Shown: positions 8,593 to 15,689 of the stretch, piece by piece | Position numbering within the stretch: position 1 is the first letter of the stretch | Layout: every line of letters starts with the position of its first letter | Assembly (NCBI GenBank): GCA_958405355.1 | Contig: CATYEA010000010.1 | Location: forward strand, 1-18,947 | Direction of reading: 5' to 3' | Origin: an uncultured Lachnospiraceae bacterium | GTDB taxonomy: Bacteria; Bacillota; Clostridia; Lachnospirales; Lachnospiraceae | Length of the DNA stretch: 18,947 nt | Translations under genes and position numbers: made by a program | Notes under the pieces: model-generated | What the model saw: the letters and a program-made list of their open reading frames with translations, nothing else | The model's database searches: none | What the model was told of the DNA's origin: nothing

Positions 8593-9468
8593 GTGGATAA
8601 AAATTATTATCAGGATGAAGAGTTTGAGGAATTTGAAGGATTTGAAGAGTTTGAAGATTTAGAACAGGAATTTGAAGAAGATGAAAATGGGGAAGCCGAC
8701 TGGGAAGAGGAAGGGGACAGAGCAGCTGTTCCGAAACGTCACCGGGGCCTGAAAATTATTGCCGGTATTCTGGTCATTTTGGCCGTGGCGACGGGAGCTG
8801 TCGTTTATGGTTTCCGCCTGGAGGAAGTTCAGGTGATTGGAAATAAAAATTATACAGACGATGAGATTAAAACACTGATCGGTTTTCCTGAGGATGCTCC
8901 AAACACATTACTTTGTTATTTAAAATATTTTAGGTACAGGGTGGAAGACACACCGTTCATTGAAGATATTCAGGTGAAGATGGAGAACCGGAATATGATC
9001 TGTATTGAAGTCGGTGAAACGGAAATTCTGGGCTGCTTGAAAAGCGGCAAAACCTATTTCTATTTTGATGACCGGGGTGTGATTCAGGAGTCGTTGTCTG
9101 AACGTCGGGATACGGTGCCGCTGATCGTTGGGGCCGAAGTCGGAGATATGGAGATTGGTCAGGTAATTTCCATGGAAGATCAGACAATCTATAAAGGAAT
9201 TATAGAATTATGTGGATTGCTTTTGGAGCATGAAATTGCTGCACAAGAGATAGATATTGATGAAAATGGAACTTTTACAGTCTACATAAATGATGCCCTT
9301 CGGGTGGGGTTCGGCGCACCGGTATTGCTGGAGGAAAAAGCCGCTGAAATGGCGAATATACTGCCGGAACTCCGTAATATGGAAGAATCGGAACAGATTC
9401 GTGGAATATTACATCTGGAAAACTATGATTCGACAAAAAATTCTATTATTTTTACAAAAGAAAATTAA
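8593..9468 (+). CDS. ftsQ: Cell division protein FtsQ/DivIB
   Basis: A single-pass division protein that links the early ring to the late synthesis complex. 291 residues. Residues 8-41 are an extremely acidic cytoplasmic segment of repeated Glu-Phe units. Basic residues (KRHRGLK) then precede one membrane helix at about 54-74, and the POTRA domain begins at FRLEEVQVIGNKNYTDDEI, followed by the FtsQ beta domain with YFYFDDRGVI. The start is GTG at 8593 with AGGTGG seven bases upstream, and that site overlaps the murA stop, so translation is probably coupled. The sequence is weakly conserved, as usual for FtsQ; the call rests on topology, POTRA pattern and position before ftsZ. Confidence 0.9.
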   Translation: MDKNYYQDEEFEEFEGFEEFEDLEQEFEEDENGEADWEEEGDRAAVPKRHRGLKIIAGILVILAVATGAVVYGFRLEEVQVIGNKNYTDDEIKTLIGFPEDAPNTLLCYLKYFRYRVEDTPFIEDIQVKMENRNMICIEVGETEILGCLKSGKTYFYFDDRGVIQESLSERRDTVPLIVGAEVGDMEIGQVISMEDQTIYKGIIELCGLLLEHEIAAQEIDIDENGTFTVYINDALRVGFGAPVLLEEKAAEMANILPELRNMEESEQIRGILHLENYDSTKNSIIFTKEN

Positions 9469-9477
9469 AAGAAACGG

Positions 9478-9516
9478 TTGATTATTTTTACGAAAAACTA
9501 TATTATATAATATGAT
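9478..9516 (+). promoter_or_regulatory. AT-rich candidate promoter for ftsZ
   Basis: The 96-base gap before ftsZ is very AT-rich and has a perfect TATAAT at 9506-9511 followed by TATGAT at 9511-9516. Possible -35 elements are TTTACG at 9487-9492, 18 bases before TATGAT, and TTGATT at 9478-9483, neither ideally placed for TATAAT. A promoter here is plausible because ftsZ is usually expressed more strongly than the genes upstream. Confidence 0.4.
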
Positions 9517-9564
9517 AGTGCAAATTGAGAAAAAAAGATATTAATATTAAAAGGAGGAACTACC

Positions 9565-10692
9565 TTGCTTGAGATAAAAACAAATGAAATGGATGCAGCA
9601 GCTAAAATACTTGTTATTGGTGTCGGCGGCGCTGGAAACAATGCAGTAAACCGTATGATCGAAGAAAATATTGTCGGTGTGGAATTTATCGGCGTAAATA
9701 CAGATAGACAGGCTTTACAGTTATGTAAGGCCAATCAGCTTGTCCAGATTGGTGAGAAGCTGACAAAGGGACTTGGTGCCGGTGCGAAACCGGAAGTTGG
9801 CGCAAAAGCGGCCGAAGAAAGTGTTGATGAACTGACCGAAATGATCAAAGGTGCCGACATGGTATTCGTTACCTGCGGTATGGGCGGCGGCACAGGAACA
9901 GGTGCAGCTCCGGTTGTTGCAGGAATCGCAAAGAGCCTGGGATGTCTGACTGTTGGTGTTGTTACAAAACCTTTCCGTTTTGAAGCAAAACAGAGAATGG
10001 TAAATGCAAATATGGGTATCGAAAATCTGAAAGAAAATGTAGATACTCTGATTATTATTCCAAATGATAAACTTCTTGAAATTGTAGACCGTCGGACTTC
10101 TATGCCGGAAGCTTTGAAGAAAGCTGACGAAGTATTGCAGCAGGGTGTTCAGGGTATCACTGACCTGATCAATGTTCCGGGACTTATCAACCTTGACTTT
10201 GCAGATATTCAGACCGTTATGAAGGATAAAGGTATTGCTCATATCGGTATTGGTGAAGGCCATGGAGATGACAAGGCTCTCGATGCCGTTAAACAGGCAA
10301 CGACCAGCCCATTGCTCGAAACAACGATCGAAGGCGCTACAGATATCGTTATTAATATTTCCGGTGATATCGGTCTGATTGAAGCCAACGAAGCAGCAAT
10401 GTACGTTGAAGAATTGGCCGGCGAATCCGCAAACATCATCTTCGGTGCAATGTATGATGAAAGCACACCGGATACATGTTCCATCACTGTTATCGCAACA
10501 GGACTGGAAGCACAGGAAAGCGCAGGACAGACATCCACTTTCATGAAGAAAGCAAATGAACGTCCGGCATTTAACAGCGGCGCTTCTTCCTTTAAGACTG
10601 CAGCTCCAACACAGAGAACTCCGATTACAAAGAGTGAAGCTACTGTTGGAACAAGCACAATTCAGATTCCAAGTTTCTTACAGAAGAAATAA
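9565..10692 (+). CDS. ftsZ: Cell division GTPase FtsZ
   Basis: A tubulin-like GTPase that polymerises into the division ring at midcell. 375 residues. The N-terminal Rossmann part has [15 protein letters not shown], the tubulin signature GGGTGTG is at residues 107-113, and the T7 loop [11 protein letters not shown] is present. A flexible linker ends in the conserved C-terminal peptide [10 protein letters not shown], which contacts FtsA/SepF-type anchors. The start is TTG at 9565, supported by AAGGAGG (9551-9557) with a seven-base spacer; an ATG eight codons later has no such site. The gene is followed at once by a strong terminator and so closes the dcw block. Confidence 0.98.
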   Translation: MLEIKTNEMDAAAKILVIGVGGAGNNAVNRMIEENIVGVEFIGVNTDRQALQLCKANQLVQIGEKLTKGLGAGAKPEVGAKAAEESVDELTEMIKGADMVFVTCGMGGGTGTGAAPVVAGIAKSLGCLTVGVVTKPFRFEAKQRMVNANMGIENLKENVDTLIIIPNDKLLEIVDRRTSMPEALKKADEVLQQGVQGITDLINVPGLINLDFADIQTVMKDKGIAHIGIGEGHGDDKALDAVKQATTSPLLETTIEGATDIVINISGDIGLIEANEAAMYVEELAGESANIIFGAMYDESTPDTCSITVIATGLEAQESAGQTSTFMKKANERPAFNSGASSFKTAAPTQRTPITKSEATVGTSTIQIPSFLQKK

Positions 10693-10705
10693 TATCATTA
10701 ATAAT

Positions 10706-10760
10706 AAAAAAGTGTTCTTTGAAAAACCGTTTCAAGGTTTAGAAAAGAACACTTTTTTTT
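10706..10760 (+). terminator. Rho-independent terminator after ftsZ
   Basis: AAAAAAGTGTTCTTT (10706-10720) pairs with AAAGAACACTTTTTTTT (10744-10760). An inner AAACC/GGTTT pairing extends the hairpin, and the right arm runs straight into T residues. It ends the dcw transcript 14 bases after the ftsZ stop. Confidence 0.93.
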
Positions 10761-10775
10761 GACCTTTTTGCGTGT

Positions 10776-10784
10776 TTTGTAGAA
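10776..10784 (+). promoter_or_regulatory. Spo0A-box-like site upstream of spoIIG
   Basis: TTTGTAGAA matches the Spo0A box TTTGTCGAA at 8 of 9 positions. It lies 45 bases upstream of the -35 element of the spoIIG-like promoter, where an activating Spo0A site would be expected by analogy with B. subtilis. Confidence 0.4.
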
Positions 10785-10820
10785 AGCGGCGGAAACATTT
10801 TATGGAACCGGGACAACCGT

Positions 10821-10853
10821 TTGACAAAATATTTCCGGACTTTGAGTTATAAT
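10821..10853 (+). promoter_or_regulatory. spoIIG-type promoter with 21-base spacer and overlapping Spo0A-like box
   Basis: A perfect TTGACA (10821-10826) and a perfect TATAAT (10848-10853) are 21 bases apart, too far for an ordinary sigma-A promoter. The B. subtilis spoIIG promoter is known for a similar 22-base spacing and needs Spo0A to work. TTTGACAAA (10820-10828) overlaps the -35 and reads TTTGTCAAA on the other strand, one base from the Spo0A box. The elements precede spoIIGA-sigE, as in Bacillus. Confidence 0.6.
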
Positions 10854-10902
10854 AGGGTCAATCATTTTCAGGAGGTGATTTGGACCCGTTATCAGTAACC
10901 GC

Positions 10903-11418
10903 TTGTCAAATAGAATATCGTTTTATTTCTCACAATCTCATCCGATAAAATCTGTTCACCACCAGATTCTTTTATGCGGGTGCTTCTTTCTGATCGGAAG
11001 TTTGTGCCCAATCATTTTCTACCACACCCATTTTGCAAAGGAATATCGGTTAAAAAATTACTGTGGAAATCTTCAAATATACCTGAATGGACACCGCACG
11101 GTTGTCAAAGCACTTTTGGATACGGGCAATCGTTTATATGAGCCGCTGACCGGAAAGCCGGTCTGTCTGGTGGAATATGGGCGTCTGAAAACCTGCCTGA
11201 AAAATGGAAGTGAGCTTCCGAAGGTTCGGGCAATTCCATATCACTCCGTTGGAGACAATCACGGGGTGTTATTGGGAATTACGGCAGATAAGCTGATTTT
11301 TCAAAATCAGAGACGAAAATATGAGCAGAGTGGGTGTATCATTGGCATTTATCCAGGGAAATTGAGCGAAAGTGGGGAATTCTATGCCATTGTGCATCCG
11401 GACATTCTGAAAAAGTAA
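10903..11418 (+). pseudogene. spoIIGA: Truncated SpoIIGA: aspartic protease domain without the membrane domain
   Basis: SpoIIGA normally has an N-terminal multi-pass membrane domain and a C-terminal aspartic protease domain that cleaves pro-SigE at the sporulation septum. Here only about 171 residues are open against about 300 in the family. One hydrophobic segment (about residues 21-41) is followed by an apparently complete protease domain with catalytic DTGN at Asp73, NRLYEPLTGKPV, RAIPYHSVG and a terminal VHPDILKK. The multi-pass region, about 100 codons, is missing. The only in-frame start is TTG 10903, which has no ribosome binding site. The good AGGAGGTGA at 10870-10878 instead feeds a 22-codon frame that stops at 10946, in another phase. 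Either a deletion has broken the gene or a minimal protease is made. sigE starts 21 bases after the stop. Confidence 0.75.
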
Positions 11419-11439
11419 TGTGTGCGGAAGGAGCAAATT

Positions 11440-12180
11440 ATGATATGTAGTGCAACATTACCGGGAAAATTTCGATATGCAGCGTGTCGAAATCCTCAGA
11501 AGATGATTCGTCAAAGTGGTGGAGATATTTTTTATATCGGAGGAGCAGATGTATTACCGGTACCGTTGGAAAATGAAGCCGAAGCTGAGGCTATAGGTAT
11601 GCTTGGAACGGAAAAGGAAAAGGACGGCCGGGCGGTACTGATTGAACATAATCTGAGATTGGTAGTTTATATTGCCAGAAAATTTGATAATACGGGCATT
11701 GGTGTAGAGGACTTGATATCCATAGGGACTATTGGATTAATTAAAGCCATAAATTCTTTTAATCCGGAAAAAAATATAAAACTGGCGACCTACGCATCAC
11801 GATGTATAGAAAATGAAATATTAATGTATTTGCGGAGAAATAATAAAACCCGGATGGAAGTATCTATCGATGAACCTTTGAATGTGGACTGGGACGGCAA
11901 TGAACTGCTTTTGTCAGATATTCTTGGAACAGACGAAGATGTGATCTACAAGGGGATTGAAGGCGAGGTGGACCGGATGCTTTTAAATAAGGCAATCAAT
12001 AAGCTTTCACCGAGGGAGCAGACGATTATTAAACTGCGTTTTGGTCTGAATACGAAGGATGGATATGAACGGACGCAGAAGGAAGTGGCGGATTTGCTCG
12101 GCATTTCCCAATCCTATATATCCCGATTGGAAAAGAAAATTATGGTTCGGCTGAAAAAAGAAATCAGTCGGATGAGTTAA
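11440..12180 (+). CDS. sigE: RNA polymerase sporulation sigma factor SigE (pro-form)
   Basis: Mother-cell sigma factor of sporulation, 246 residues. Region 2 is very close to B. subtilis SigE ([46 protein letters not shown]), followed by [17 protein letters not shown] and a region 4 helix-turn-helix at [16 protein letters not shown]. The conserved junction [10 protein letters not shown] begins at residue 31, so a pro-sequence of about 29 residues is predicted. It reads [20 protein letters not shown] and onward, and lacks the clear Lys/Leu-rich amphipathic helix of B. subtilis pro-SigE. ATG 11440 has AGGAG six bases upstream; GTG 11422 lies before that site and is less likely. It is transcribed with the spoIIGA remnant. 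Confidence 0.93.
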   Translation: MICSATLPGKFRYAACRNPQKMIRQSGGDIFYIGGADVLPVPLENEAEAEAIGMLGTEKEKDGRAVLIEHNLRLVVYIARKFDNTGIGVEDLISIGTIGLIKAINSFNPEKNIKLATYASRCIENEILMYLRRNNKTRMEVSIDEPLNVDWDGNELLLSDILGTDEDVIYKGIEGEVDRMLLNKAINKLSPREQTIIKLRFGLNTKDGYERTQKEVADLLGISQSYISRLEKKIMVRLKKEISRMS

Positions 12181-12191
12181 TGAATTTACTT

Positions 12192-12261
12192 TTTGTCAAG
12201 CCCCAATAATTTTTTTATTTTTTGGAAAACCGTATAATAAAATTTCATAATGTGAAAAATC
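12192..12261 (+). promoter_or_regulatory. Candidate forespore (sigma-F type) promoter for sigG
   Basis: GTATA at 12232-12236 and GTGAAAAATC at 12252-12261, 15 bases apart, resemble the sigma-F pattern GYATA then GGHRANAHTH (8 of 10 in the -10). B. subtilis spoIIIG is transcribed by sigma-F, so the location is right. A TATAAT also lies at 12233-12238 but has no good -35. TTTGTCAAG at 12192-12200 is a weak Spo0A-box match. The rest of this 129-base gap shows no strong hairpin. Confidence 0.35.
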
Positions 12262-12309
12262 TTTACTGTACTTCAGTGACAAGCAAGTGTGGTAAGGAGG
12301 ATTCTTATT

Positions 12310-13089
12310 ATGGCTCAGGGTAAGGTTGAGATATGCGGTGTTAATACTTCAAAGCTTCCTCTCCTCAAGGAAGAGGAGAAGGAAGCTTTGTTTTTACGTA
12401 TTAAGGCAGGGGATATGGCAGCAAAGGAAGAGTACATCAAGGGAAATCTTCGACTGGTGCTCAGTGTCATTAAACGGTTTTCCAACAGCAATGAAAATCC
12501 GGACGATCTGTTTCAGGTGGGTTGTATTGGCTTAATGAAAGCCATTGATAATTTTGATCTGAGTCAGGGAGTTAAGTTTTCTACCTATGCAGTGCCGATG
12601 ATCATCGGAGAAATCCGGCGTTATCTTCGGGATAATAATAGTATCCGGGTGAGCCGGTCGCTTAGGGATACGGCCTATAAAGCAATTTATGCCAGAGAGG
12701 CATTTATCAAAAAGAATAACCGGGAGCCGTCCGTTATGGAAGTGGCCGGGGAAATTGGTATCAGTAAAGAGGATATTGTTTTTGCCATGGATGCGATTCA
12801 GAGTCCTGTCTCTTTATATGAACCGGTATACACCGAAGGCGGTGACAAACTGTGTATCATGGACCAGGTACGGGATCCGAAAAATACGGAGGCAGCCTGG
12901 GTGGAAAATATTGCTCTTCAGGAGGCGATTAATAAGCTCGGAGAGCGGGAGCGGAAAATTATTGAAATGCGTTTTTATCAGGGGAAAACCCAGATGGAGG
13001 TGGCTTCTGAACTTTCCATATCTCAGGCCCAGATTTCCAGAATTGAAAAAAATGCACTGAAAAGTATGCGGAACTACCTTCAGCAGTAG
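12310..13089 (+). CDS. sigG: RNA polymerase sporulation sigma factor SigG
   Basis: Late forespore sigma factor, 259 residues, matching the B. subtilis length of 260. The opening KVEICGVNTSKLP is diagnostic for SigG and contains the segment linked to anti-sigma contact. Region 2 has GNLRLVLSVIKRF, DDLFQVGCIGLMKAIDNFDL and KFSTYAVPMIIGEIRRYLRDNN, region 3 begins IRVSRSLRD, and region 4 ends in a helix-turn-helix, SELSISQAQISRIEKN. ATG 12310 follows AAGGAGG (12294-12300); the in-frame GTG at 12289 precedes it and is rejected. It directly follows sigE, the usual Firmicute order. No truncation is visible. Confidence 0.96.
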   Translation: MAQGKVEICGVNTSKLPLLKEEEKEALFLRIKAGDMAAKEEYIKGNLRLVLSVIKRFSNSNENPDDLFQVGCIGLMKAIDNFDLSQGVKFSTYAVPMIIGEIRRYLRDNNSIRVSRSLRDTAYKAIYAREAFIKKNNREPSVMEVAGEIGISKEDIVFAMDAIQSPVSLYEPVYTEGGDKLCIMDQVRDPKNTEAAWVENIALQEAINKLGERERKIIEMRFYQGKTQMEVASELSISQAQISRIEKNALKSMRNYLQQ

Positions 13090-13129
13090 TGAGATTTAAC
13101 GTATTTCCCTGAATATTTTGAAAAGAAAA

Positions 13130-13157
13130 TTGACTTCGGGCAAAGAAAGGGTATAAT
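13130..13157 (+). promoter_or_regulatory. Sigma-A promoter for the EctB-like aminotransferase
   Basis: TTGACT at 13130-13135 and a perfect TATAAT at 13152-13157 with a 16-base spacer lie about 60 bases before the aminotransferase ATG. This separates the gene from sigG and suggests vegetative expression. Confidence 0.7.
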
Positions 13158-13216
13158 AAGACGTGAACAACTTGCAATGTACTGACGAGAAAGAAAATTG
13201 GAGGAAGAAAGAAACT

Positions 13217-14461
13217 ATGTTTGAAGTTTTTGAAAAGACAGAATCACAAGTACGTTCTTATTGCAGAAAATACCCTGTAGAATTTAATAGAGCTAAAAAT
13301 GCGGAGCTGTTCTCCGTAGACGGTGAGAGATATATTGATTTCCTGGCGGTGGCCGGTTCCATGAACTATGGACACAATAATCCGGAAATTAAAGCAAAGA
13401 TTCTTGAATATTTAAGTGAAGATAATATTATTAATGCCTTGGATATGTATACAAAGGCGAAAGAAGAATTTCTTGTAACATTTGAGGAAAAGATTCTTAA
13501 ACCGAAAAATCTGAACTATAAAGTAATGTGCTGCGGACCGACAGGAACAAATGCCAATGAAGCGGCTTTGAAATTAGCCAGAAAAAATACAGGACGGACA
13601 AATATCATTGCTTTTTCCGGTGCATTTCACGGAATGACTTTGGGAAGCCTGGCAATGACCACAGATCGGACAAGTCGTGAAGGCGCCAGTCTTCCGTTGG
13701 CCAATGTAACCTTTGCTCCATATGAAGGAACGTTGGATTCTATTGCCTACTTAAAGTGGATCCTTGAAGATGATCATTCCGGTGTTGAGAAACCGGCAGC
13801 TATTTTCCTTGAGACCATTCAGGCAGAAGGCGGTATTAATGTGGCCAGCGTAGAATGGCTGAAAGAAATCCGTAAAATCTGTACAGAAAATGATATTCTT
13901 ATGGTTTGTGATGATATTCAGGTGGGAATTGGCCGAAGCGGTCACTTCTTCTCATTTGAACGCGCAGGTATTCAGCCGGATATGGTGGTACTTTCCAAAT
14001 CCATCAGTGGATTTGGTATGCCGATGGCTCTGCTTTTGATCCGTCCGGATCTGGATATTTTCCGTCCGGCAGAGCATAATGGAACATTCCGTGGAAATCA
14101 GTTGTCCTTTATCGGCGGCACTGCAGGAATCAACTATTTTGTAGAACATCATTTAGACGAAGAAGTTCAGAGAAAAGCAGTTATCGTGGAGAAATTCATG
14201 CAGGAGGAGATTCTGCCATTAGATTCCCGACTTTCTTACAGAGGTATGGGTCTCATGTGGGGTATTGACTTTGGTACAGTGGATCCGGCTTTAGCTCTGG
14301 AAGCTGTTCATGAAGCTTTTGACCGTCATTTAATCTGTGAAGTGGCCGGACGTAAAGACGGCGTATTGAAACTGATGCCGCCGCTGACCATTCAGGACGA
14401 TGTGTTAAAAGAAGGATTGGCTATTGTGAAAGAAGCGGTTATTGCTGTTTTGAAGAAATAA
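13217..14461 (+). CDS. ectB: Diaminobutyrate--2-oxoglutarate aminotransferase (EctB-like)
   Basis: A class III PLP-dependent aminotransferase, 414 residues. Family members exchange the amino group between glutamate and aspartate semialdehyde to give L-2,4-diaminobutyrate. The whole chain looks EctB-like: ESQVRSYCRKYPVEF at the start, MNYGHNNP, the PLP phosphate site CGPTGTNANEAALK, FHGMTLGSLAMT, the cofactor Asp in VCDDIQVGIGRSG, the Schiff-base lysine in SKSISGFGMP (Lys261) and EHNGTFRGNQLSF. ATG 13217 follows GGAGGAAG; the in-frame GTG at 13163 would add 18 polar residues. Neither ectA nor ectC is beside it, and it has its own promoter and terminator, so an ectoine role is unsupported. Substrate is inferred from resemblance only. 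Confidence 0.85.
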   Translation: MFEVFEKTESQVRSYCRKYPVEFNRAKNAELFSVDGERYIDFLAVAGSMNYGHNNPEIKAKILEYLSEDNIINALDMYTKAKEEFLVTFEEKILKPKNLNYKVMCCGPTGTNANEAALKLARKNTGRTNIIAFSGAFHGMTLGSLAMTTDRTSREGASLPLANVTFAPYEGTLDSIAYLKWILEDDHSGVEKPAAIFLETIQAEGGINVASVEWLKEIRKICTENDILMVCDDIQVGIGRSGHFFSFERAGIQPDMVVLSKSISGFGMPMALLLIRPDLDIFRPAEHNGTFRGNQLSFIGGTAGINYFVEHHLDEEVQRKAVIVEKFMQEEILPLDSRLSYRGMGLMWGIDFGTVDPALALEAVHEAFDRHLICEVAGRKDGVLKLMPPLTIQDDVLKEGLAIVKEAVIAVLKK

Positions 14462-14472
14462 TTCATAAGAAG

Positions 14473-14515
14473 AAACGCCGGGCCGGGAATTAATCCCGTG
14501 TCCAGCGTTTTTTTT
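14473..14515 (+). terminator. Terminator after the aminotransferase gene
   Basis: AAACGC (14473-14478) pairs with GCGTTT (14505-14510), with an inner CGGGA/TCCCG pairing and a run of eight T residues from 14508. The left arm and loop lie beyond the convergent gene, but the right arm is inside its last codons. Confidence 0.85.
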
Positions 14516-14789
14516 CGTCCATATATTTCATGTTCAGCCAGTCAACAGTCTGGCCCAGGCCATCCGGGGAAAATTCAAAAGTTTCCCATGTTTTTTCGGC
14601 TTCGTCAGTTTTGTCAAAGCAGAAGGGTTGGGGCCATATACAGACCTGTAAAACTGTCTTTTTTTCTTCAGAATCTTCAGCAACCGGGATTTCAGCTTTT
14701 TCCATTCGGTAGCGCATCCCCTGATAGCTTCCGGTGAATGGCTCTTTTTTTAAAAAAGATATGGGCATAACATCTTTTATATCAATCAT
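14490..14789 (-). CDS. Small conserved-looking protein of unknown function
   Basis: I do not recognise this 99-residue protein. It is soluble in appearance, rich in charged residues (runs of Glu/Lys such as EDSEEKK and DEKKRW) and aromatics, with no membrane segment or signal peptide. The ATG at 14789 has GAGGTG just upstream, and it begins 15 bases after the hisA stop, so it is probably translated from the hisA transcript. Its final codons, which encode KRWTRD, are part of the hairpin that ends the convergent aminotransferase gene. A reliable ribosome binding site and operon position make it a likely real gene. Confidence 0.72.
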   Translation of the reverse strand: MIDIKDVMPISFLKKEPFTGSYQGMRYRMEKAEIPVAEDSEEKKTVLQVCIWPQPFCFDKTDEAEKTWETFEFSPDGLGQTVDWLNMKYMDEKKRWTRD

Positions 14790-14804
14790 GATGACACCTC
14801 GTTT

Positions 14805-15602
14805 TTATAAATCTGAAATGGATTCATTTTTTGTTCCCAGATATTTAACCGTTTCATAAGGAATCGGCCCGCCAAATAAATCCAGGGCGCTGCCGATGGT
14901 TACGTTAATGTGGTCCTGCCCAAGGTCCTTTAATATGCGTAAGTCCTCAAAGGAACCGACACCGCCGGCGTAGGTGACCGGACGGCTGGTAAAGCTTCCG
15001 AGAAGTTTTGCCAGGGGTTTTTCGATACCTGAGACCTTTCCTTCCACATCCACTGCATGAATTAAAAATTCATCACAGTAAGGGGTCAGCATTTCCAAGG
15101 TTTCAAGATTCATTTTTACCGATGTGAACTTTTGCCACCGGTCAGTGACGATATAATAGTCATCGTCTTTTTTACGGCAGCTCAAATCAAGCACCAGACG
15201 CTCATTGCCGACAAGCTTCGATAAATCCTTTAATCGGTCAAAATGGATTTTCCCGTCTTTAAATACATAAGAAGTTACAATGACATGGGAAGCTCCTGCG
15301 TCCAGAAAACGCCGGGCATTTCCGGTATGAATGCCGCCGCCGATCTGGAGGCCGCCCGGGTAGGCTGCAAGGGCGCTGAGGGCCTGGGCTACATCCGCCT
15401 CATAATATTCTGAAGACTCAGGATTTAGTAAAATAATATGACCGCCGCGAATGCCATCTTTTTTGTACTGTCCGGCATACCAGGCCGCATCCTGCTCCGA
15501 GACAAAATTCTCTTCGGCCTGGTTTCCTGAGTCCTTTAAGCTTCCGCCGACAATCTGTTTCACTTTGCCATTATGTATATCGATACATGGTCTGAATTGC
15601 AT
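14805..15602 (-). CDS. hisA: Phosphoribosylformimino-5-aminoimidazole carboxamide ribotide isomerase, eukaryotic-type HisA
   Basis: A TIM-barrel isomerase for the fourth step of histidine synthesis (ProFAR to PRFAR), cytoplasmic. 265 residues. FRPCIDIHNGKVKQIVGG at the start carries the likely catalytic Asp8, and LDLSCRKK holds the likely second acid, Asp139. GGLQIGGGIH, DAGASHVIVTSYVF, DRWQKFT and PVTYAGGVGS fit the yeast/plant HIS6 branch (the family modelled as TIGR02129) better than ordinary bacterial HisA. The ATG at 15602 has GAGGTG upstream; the longer frame to 15662 adds hydrophobic residues with no ribosome site. No other his gene is visible, so it sits apart from any his operon. Confidence 0.9.
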   Translation of the reverse strand: MQFRPCIDIHNGKVKQIVGGSLKDSGNQAEENFVSEQDAAWYAGQYKKDGIRGGHIILLNPESSEYYEADVAQALSALAAYPGGLQIGGGIHTGNARRFLDAGASHVIVTSYVFKDGKIHFDRLKDLSKLVGNERLVLDLSCRKKDDDYYIVTDRWQKFTSVKMNLETLEMLTPYCDEFLIHAVDVEGKVSGIEKPLAKLLGSFTSRPVTYAGGVGSFEDLRILKDLGQDHINVTIGSALDLFGGPIPYETVKYLGTKNESISDL

Positions 15603-15633
15603 TTTTATACACCTCACTGGAATTATGAGAAAA

Positions 15634-15662
15634 ATTATAGTATAATTTAATCCATATTGCAA
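15634..15662 (-). promoter_or_regulatory. Promoter for hisA
   Basis: On the minus strand TTGCAA (15657-15662) and a perfect TATAAT (15634-15639) are 17 bases apart. They lie about 30 bases upstream of the hisA start, in the divergent gap shared with ybaK. Confidence 0.6.
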
Positions 15663-15689
15663 GGAAAAGGAAAGTAAGGAGCGATAACG

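Noticed and set aside
12264..12280. ACTG/CAGT small hairpin before sigG
   Set aside because: A four-base stem is expected by chance and no T-run follows.
15603..15662. N-terminal extension of HisA with a hydrophobic stretch
   Set aside because: The extension runs through the promoter -10 and has no ribosome site; family members start at MxFRPCID.
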